Below, piece after piece: positions 60,533 through 64,000 of a stretch of 64,000 bases of DNA; position 1 is the first letter of the stretch, and each line of letters starts with the position of its first letter. The DNA is taken from contig JALORC010000020.1 in NCBI GenBank assembly GCA_025459175.1, forward strand, positions 1 through 64,000. Reading direction: 5' to 3'. The position numbers and the translations under genes were made by a program. The DNA is from Planctomycetota bacterium (GTDB lineage Bacteria > Planctomycetota > UBA1135 > UBA2386). The notes beneath the pieces were generated by a model that was not told the origin of the DNA, made no database searches, and saw nothing but the letters and a program-made list of their open reading frames with translations.

Positions 60533-60574
60533 ATCGCCATGGCGGAACACCATGGCAAAACCGTGCGTCGAACC

Positions 60575-60629
60575 GCCGCCCCCTGTCTCCCTCCTGGGCG
60601 GCAGCTCCAACGGCGTGACCAACGCCGTT
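60575..60629 (+). promoter_or_regulatory. Structured 5' leader with two perfect hairpins
   Basis: Stem 1: GCCGCCC (60575-60581) with GGGCGGC (60596-60602) around a pyrimidine-rich loop of 14 nt. Stem 2: AACGGCGT (60609-60616) with ACGCCGTT (60622-60629) around GACCA. Both sit between the promoter and the ATG at 60657. I could not match them to a known riboswitch class. Confidence 0.45.
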
Positions 60630-60656
60630 CTCCCCTTCGCTGCAGAGCAAGCTCAC

Positions 60657-62474
60657 ATGATTCGTCCCATTCCCCTGGTCAGCGTCGTCTCCCTGCTGGC
60701 GAGTCTCGCCAGCGCCCAGTGCTTCAACACGACCCTCGGCAGCCTGGTCCCGAACTCGGCCGGCGCGCCGGGCGTCGGCGACGACGTCGTGTTCGACGTC
60801 GTGCCGATGAACTTCGCGTTCCCGATCAACGGCAGCACGGCAACGTTCACGCACGCCCAGGTGTCCACCAACGGTGTGATCTACCTGACCAACGGCACCC
60901 CCTCCGGCGGCACCAACTCGGGCTATCCGAGCCTCGCCGACGTGCAGGGCATCGCCGGCGCCGCGCCGCGCATCGCGCCGATGTGGATCGACCTCGACTT
61001 CCTGGCCGCCAACAACGGCGGCGTATACATCAACAACCCGGTCGGTGGCCCGCTGACGGTGACCTGGCAGAACGCCCAGGAGTGGGACGAGCCGTGGCCG
61101 GTCTACACGATCCAGGCCCAGCTGTTCAGCAACGGCAACGTGGTGTTCGTCTACGGCGGCAACGCCGGCACGACGCTGAACGCCGTGACCGCGGTCTCGG
61201 CCGGCAACGGCATCACGGCGACCGCATCGGTCGACCTGTCGGCCGGCGGCAACGCCGGCACCACCGACTTCATGTACGAGCAGCAGCCGTTCGGCGTGTT
61301 CGACCTCGGTGGCCGCTCGGTGACGTTCACGCGCAACGCCGGCGGCGGCTACACGCAGACCACCGGGACCTGCGTCAACGCGTTCCACCAGAAGTACGGC
61401 AACGGCTGCTACGACTCGAGCGACTCGTTCTACCAGTTCTTCCCGGACGCCTCGACGGCGCCGGCCGCGCTGAACGGCCAGTCGATGGTGATGACGTTCC
61501 TCGGCACCGAGTACCTCGTGCAATGGGGCGGAGCCGCCTACGTGCCGCCGACCGCCGGCGCAGTGGCGCTGCCGATCACCGATGACTCCGAGACATCGGT
61601 GCTGCCGAGCCTGCCGCTGCCGACTCCGTCCGGCCCGCAGACGGCGCTGTTCATCCATGGCAACGGCATGATCTCGGCCGCGTCCAACAACGCGATCTTG
61701 CCGCAGAACTACGCTCCGGACCCCACCGGCTTCCTCAACGCCCCGGCCACTGCGTTCTTCTCGTGGCACGACTACAACACCTCGGAGGGCGGCCAGATCC
61801 TCTACGAGGAAGTCACCACCACGGCCGGGACGATCGCCTACATCACCTGGGACAACGTCGAGAACTACTCGGTGCCGGCGGGGCCCAATCCGAGCACGCT
61901 GCAGTTCCAGCTGAACCTGACCACGGGCACGGTGTCGATCGTCTGGGTCACCATCGACGGCAACAACACCAGCGCCTTCGGCAGCGGCCACCTGATCGGC
62001 TACAGCACGGCCGGCCCGTCGAGTGACCCGGGCAGCATCAACCTCGCGACCACGCCGCCGTTCGTGACCTCGAGCCTCAACTCGACCGCCATCGAACTCG
62101 AAGCAGCGCCGGCCCCGGTGTCGACGGCGTCGTCCGGCACCGCCGTCACCTACACGACCACGGAGATGCCCGAGTTCGTGTCGGGCTCCGGCCTCTTCGT
62201 CGGCCTCACCGCGTTCAGCCTCGGCCAGATCCCGGGCGGCTTCGACCTCGGCGTGCTCGGCGCACCGGGCTGCAGTGCCTACGTCCAATCGCTCGACTTC
62301 ACGCTGACGATGGTCGGCACCACGTCGACCAACACGGTGCTGCTCAGTCTGCCCGCCGGTGTGCCGCAGGTGAAGATCTTCGCCCAGTCGGTCGCACTGA
62401 CGCAGCCCGGCGTGCTGAACGCGTTCGGCCTGACGGTCAGCAACGGCATCCTGAGCCAGGTCGCCGCGTTCTGA
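60657..62474 (+). CDS. Large secreted beta-rich protein with C-terminal IPN-like module (605 aa)
   Basis: The ATG at 60657 gives IRPIPLVSVVSLLASLASAQ, a clear signal peptide; in-frame ATGs upstream would add a non-signal-like Pro-rich leader. The N-terminal half resembles nidogen-like or lectin-like beta sandwiches (FAFPINGSTATFTHAQVSTN, then MWIDLDFLAAN, VTWQNAQEWDE and FSNGNVVFVYGG). A second block repeats the theme (ALFIHGNGMISAASNN, AYITWDNVENYS and LQFQLNLTTGTVSIVWVTID). The end carries LGAPGCSAYVQSL and LSLPAGVPQVKIFAQSV, like the shared IPN module. The gene has an unusually clear promoter and leader, suggesting strong and regulated expression. Confidence 0.82.
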   Translation: MIRPIPLVSVVSLLASLASAQCFNTTLGSLVPNSAGAPGVGDDVVFDVVPMNFAFPINGSTATFTHAQVSTNGVIYLTNGTPSGGTNSGYPSLADVQGIAGAAPRIAPMWIDLDFLAANNGGVYINNPVGGPLTVTWQNAQEWDEPWPVYTIQAQLFSNGNVVFVYGGNAGTTLNAVTAVSAGNGITATASVDLSAGGNAGTTDFMYEQQPFGVFDLGGRSVTFTRNAGGGYTQTTGTCVNAFHQKYGNGCYDSSDSFYQFFPDASTAPAALNGQSMVMTFLGTEYLVQWGGAAYVPPTAGAVALPITDDSETSVLPSLPLPTPSGPQTALFIHGNGMISAASNNAILPQNYAPDPTGFLNAPATAFFSWHDYNTSEGGQILYEEVTTTAGTIAYITWDNVENYSVPAGPNPSTLQFQLNLTTGTVSIVWVTIDGNNTSAFGSGHLIGYSTAGPSSDPGSINLATTPPFVTSSLNSTAIELEAAPAPVSTASSGTAVTYTTTEMPEFVSGSGLFVGLTAFSLGQIPGGFDLGVLGAPGCSAYVQSLDFTLTMVGTTSTNTVLLSLPAGVPQVKIFAQSVALTQPGVLNAFGLTVSNGILSQVAAF

Positions 62475-62533
62475 ACCGGCTCGCCAGCAGGCGACCCGGT
62501 TCAGTGATGGCCGGGACGCCGCGACGCGGGACC
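62474..62533 (+). repeat. Hairpin repeat, copy 1
   Basis: GAACCGG-c-TCGCC, loop AGCA, GGCGA-c-CCGGTTC folds into a 12-bp stem with one C/C mismatch, beginning at the stop codon of the secreted-protein gene. It is followed by a conserved tail GGCCGGGACGCCGCGACGCG. A second copy lies 109 bp downstream. It may also act as a terminator. Confidence 0.65.
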
Positions 62534-62580
62534 AACCAACCGCGCGATCGACGCCGATAGCCCCGCTGCGTCGTCGACTC

Positions 62581-62640
62581 CGGGCCGGCTCGCCAGCAGG
62601 CGACCCGGCTCGGTGTTGGCCGGGACGCCGCGACGCGACC
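62581..62640 (+). repeat. Hairpin repeat, copy 2
   Basis: Second copy of the element at 62474-62533, differing at several positions. In the stem an A-T pair of copy 1 is replaced by G-C (ACCGG/CCGGT against GCCGG/CCGGC), so pairing is kept. The loop and the tail GGCCGGGACGCCGCGACGCG are the same. Between the copies lies about 48 bp of unrelated sequence. Confidence 0.65.
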
Positions 62641-62702
62641 CCCACCGCAGAAGCCTGGGATCGACAGCGGTGCGGCGCGTAGCATGCGCGCCCACCGCTC
62701 CC

Positions 62703-63653
62703 ATGCTGCGCCCCCTGCTGCTGCTCTCGTTCCTGTTCGTGTCCTGCTCCGGCGACGGCGCGGCGGACGCCAAGCCGGCCCGCCCGCGCATCGCCGTGGT
62801 CCCGAAGGGCACCACGCACGTGTTCTGGCAGGCAGTCGCCGACGGCGCCCGCACGAGCGGCGAACGACTCGGCCTCGACGTGACCTGGAAGGGGCCGCTG
62901 CAGGAGAACGACCGTGCGCAGCAGATCCAGCTGGTGCAGCAACTGGTCGGCGAAGGCATCGCCGGTCTGGCGCTCGCGCCGCTCGATCACCGGGCGCTGG
63001 TTCCCGCCGTCGCCGCGGCGCGGCAACGCGGGGTGCAGGTGGTGATCTTCGACAGCGATCTGGACGGCACCGCGGGCAAGGACTTCGCGAGCTTCGTCGC
63101 CACCGACAACAAGCAGGCCGGCGAACTCGGCGGCCGCCATCTCGCCACGCTGCTCGGCGGCAAGGGCAAGGTCGTGCTGCTGCGCTACCAGACCGGCTCG
63201 GCCTCGACCGAGGCGCGCGAGAACGGCTTCCTCGCCGCGGCCCGCGCGGCCGGTCTCGAAGTGCTGGTCGACAATCGGTTCGCCGGCGCCACCGCCGGCG
63301 AAGCCAAGACCGCGGCACTCAATCTCGCCGACCAGCTGCGCCAGGCGCAGGGGGTGTTCTGCAGCAATGAACCGACCACCGTCGGCATGGTGCAGGCACT
63401 CGCCCAGCTCGGTCTGCAGGGCAAGCTGAAGGTGGTCGGCTTCGACAGCTCGCCGCCGATCGTCGCCGCGCTGCGCGACGGCTCGCTCGATGCAATCGTC
63501 GTGCAGGACCCGCGCCGCATGGGCGATCTCGCGGTGCAGCACCTCGCCGACGCGATCGCCGGCCGCAGCGTGCCGCCGTTCGTCGACACCGGCGCCGTGC
63601 TCGCGCACCGACAGAACATGGACGAGCCAGGGATCGCCGCACTGCTGCGATGA
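62703..63653 (+). CDS. Sugar ABC transporter substrate-binding protein, RbsB-like lipoprotein (316 aa)
   Basis: The N-terminus LRPLLLLSFLFVSCSGDG has a lipobox-like FVSC. The mature chain is a periplasmic-binding-protein type 1 fold: RIAVVPKGTTHVFWQAVADG, LDVTWKGPLQENDRAQQIQL, GIAGLALAPLDHRALVPAV, VVIFDSDL, FVATDNKQAGELGGRHLA, GVFCSNEPTTVGMVQAL and VVGFDSSPPIVAAL. Such proteins capture pentoses or hexoses, and L-fucose would suit this locus. The stop overlaps the ATG of the ATPase gene (ATGA at 63650-63653). The start at 62703 gives the signal; there is no longer signal-like alternative. Confidence 0.88.
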   Translation: MLRPLLLLSFLFVSCSGDGAADAKPARPRIAVVPKGTTHVFWQAVADGARTSGERLGLDVTWKGPLQENDRAQQIQLVQQLVGEGIAGLALAPLDHRALVPAVAAARQRGVQVVIFDSDLDGTAGKDFASFVATDNKQAGELGGRHLATLLGGKGKVVLLRYQTGSASTEARENGFLAAARAAGLEVLVDNRFAGATAGEAKTAALNLADQLRQAQGVFCSNEPTTVGMVQALAQLGLQGKLKVVGFDSSPPIVAALRDGSLDAIVVQDPRRMGDLAVQHLADAIAGRSVPPFVDTGAVLAHRQNMDEPGIAALLR

Positions 63654-64000
63654 GTCCGCCCCGCCTCGCCATCGCCGGCGTGCACAAGCGCTTCGGCCCG
63701 ACGCTGGCGCTGGCCGGGGTCGATCTGCAGCTGCAGGCTGGCGAGATCCACGCACTGATCGGTGAGAACGGCGCCGGCAAGTCGACGCTGCTCAGGGTGC
63801 TCGGTGGCATCCATGCGCCCGATGCCGGCACCATGGCGCTCGACGGCGCCGCGTTCGCGCCGCACGATCCGGCCGCCGCGCGCGCGGCCGGCATCGCCGT
63901 GATCCACCAGGAACTGGCGCTGGCGCCGCACCTGTCGATCGCCGCCAATCTGTGCCTCGGTCGTGAGCCCCGCCGCGGCCCGTTCGTCGACGGCGCCGCC
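63650..64000 (+). CDS. Sugar ABC transporter ATP-binding protein, RbsA/MglA type (partial, 117 codons)
   Basis: Begins MSPPRLAIAGVHKRFGPTLA with Walker A GENGAGKS (about residues 38-45), then the RbsA/MglA-specific stretch GGIHAPDAGTMALDG and the Q-loop IAVIHQELALAPHLSIAANL followed by LGRE. Full-length members have two ATPase domains (about 500 aa), so most of the gene lies beyond the right edge. It is coupled to the binding-protein gene; a permease gene would be expected next. Confidence 0.93.
   Translation, partial: MSPPRLAIAGVHKRFGPTLALAGVDLQLQAGEIHALIGENGAGKSTLLRVLGGIHAPDAGTMALDGAAFAPHDPAAARAAGIAVIHQELALAPHLSIAANLCLGREPRRGPFVDGAA

Noticed and set aside
60534-60656. Leader of the gene at 60657 as a cyclic-di-GMP-I riboswitch
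   Set aside because: A GGCAAAACC segment is present, but the rest of the conserved core (GACGCAAAGCC and the second stem) is absent. Kept only as an unassigned structured leader.
60541-60656. N-terminal extension of the secreted protein from in-frame ATGs upstream of 60657
   Set aside because: The extension reads as Pro/Gly-rich sequence with no signal peptide and covers the two hairpins; the ATG at 60657 gives a clean signal peptide.
62474-62640. The twin repeats as a CRISPR array
   Set aside because: Only two units, the repeat contains its own long hairpin plus a 20-nt tail, there are no cas genes, and the spacing does not fit an array.

Overview
The window is very GC-rich, gene-dense DNA on both strands with short intergenic gaps; no stretch over 300 bp lacks a gene. 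I saw no rRNA, tRNA, CRISPR array, transposase or prophage. Signal-peptide proteins with Kelch-like repeats, several sharing a beta-rich module with an 'IPN' motif, sit beside sigma factor plus Ser/Thr-kinase/TPR pairs. Together with an L-fucose-type sugar acid pathway, this suggests a heterotrophic, diderm Planctomycetota-like bacterium. That placement is an inference from gene content, not from a marker gene.

Layout. 1-3611 (minus): an EboE-like TIM-barrel protein followed by an FtsX-type ABC ATPase and permease, with a broken gene remnant at the left edge. 3821-7059 (plus): a secreted protein, a LOG-family protein and a secreted esterase. 7108-11804 (minus): a sigma factor, a membrane Ser/Thr kinase with a long helical C-terminus, and a secreted Kelch protein. 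11933-15660 (plus): a two-gene membrane glycosyltransferase-like unit and a secreted gingipain-fold protein that seems to lack the catalytic pair. 15609-17666 (minus): a bufferin operon (bufA, bufB, bufC) whose precursor peptide carries an internally duplicated cysteine array behind a lipobox. 18818-22707 (minus): a second sigma/kinase pair, with a second Kelch protein divergent from it.

24352-30987 (plus) is a five-gene run: TPR lipoprotein, DUF4331 protein, HupE/UreJ-like membrane protein with an EF-hand loop, TonB-dependent receptor and TonB. It looks like an uncharacterised envelope uptake system, probably for a metal. 33610-39534 (minus) encodes a 1,974-residue transglutaminase-like/DUF4011/SF1 helicase/nuclease protein, a type linked to phage defence. 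40342-41622 is a secreted PRC-barrel protein.

41656-51537 (all minus) is a catabolic block: UxaA-type dehydratase, zinc alcohol dehydrogenase, LutA, LutB, LutC, a fumarylacetoacetate-hydrolase family enzyme and an SDR dehydrogenase, interrupted by two secreted-protein genes. With the lactonase at 56828-57658 and the sugar ABC importer entering at 62703-64000, this supplies almost every step of the non-phosphorylative L-fucose route: L-fucose to L-fuconolactone, L-fuconate, 2-keto-3-deoxy-L-fuconate, 2,4-diketo-3-deoxy-L-fuconate, then pyruvate plus L-lactate, with LutABC oxidising the lactate. The remainder holds secreted or repeat proteins (carboxypeptidase-regulatory-like, esterase, Sel1), a metallophosphoesterase, and a large secreted protein behind a clear promoter, operator palindrome and structured leader.
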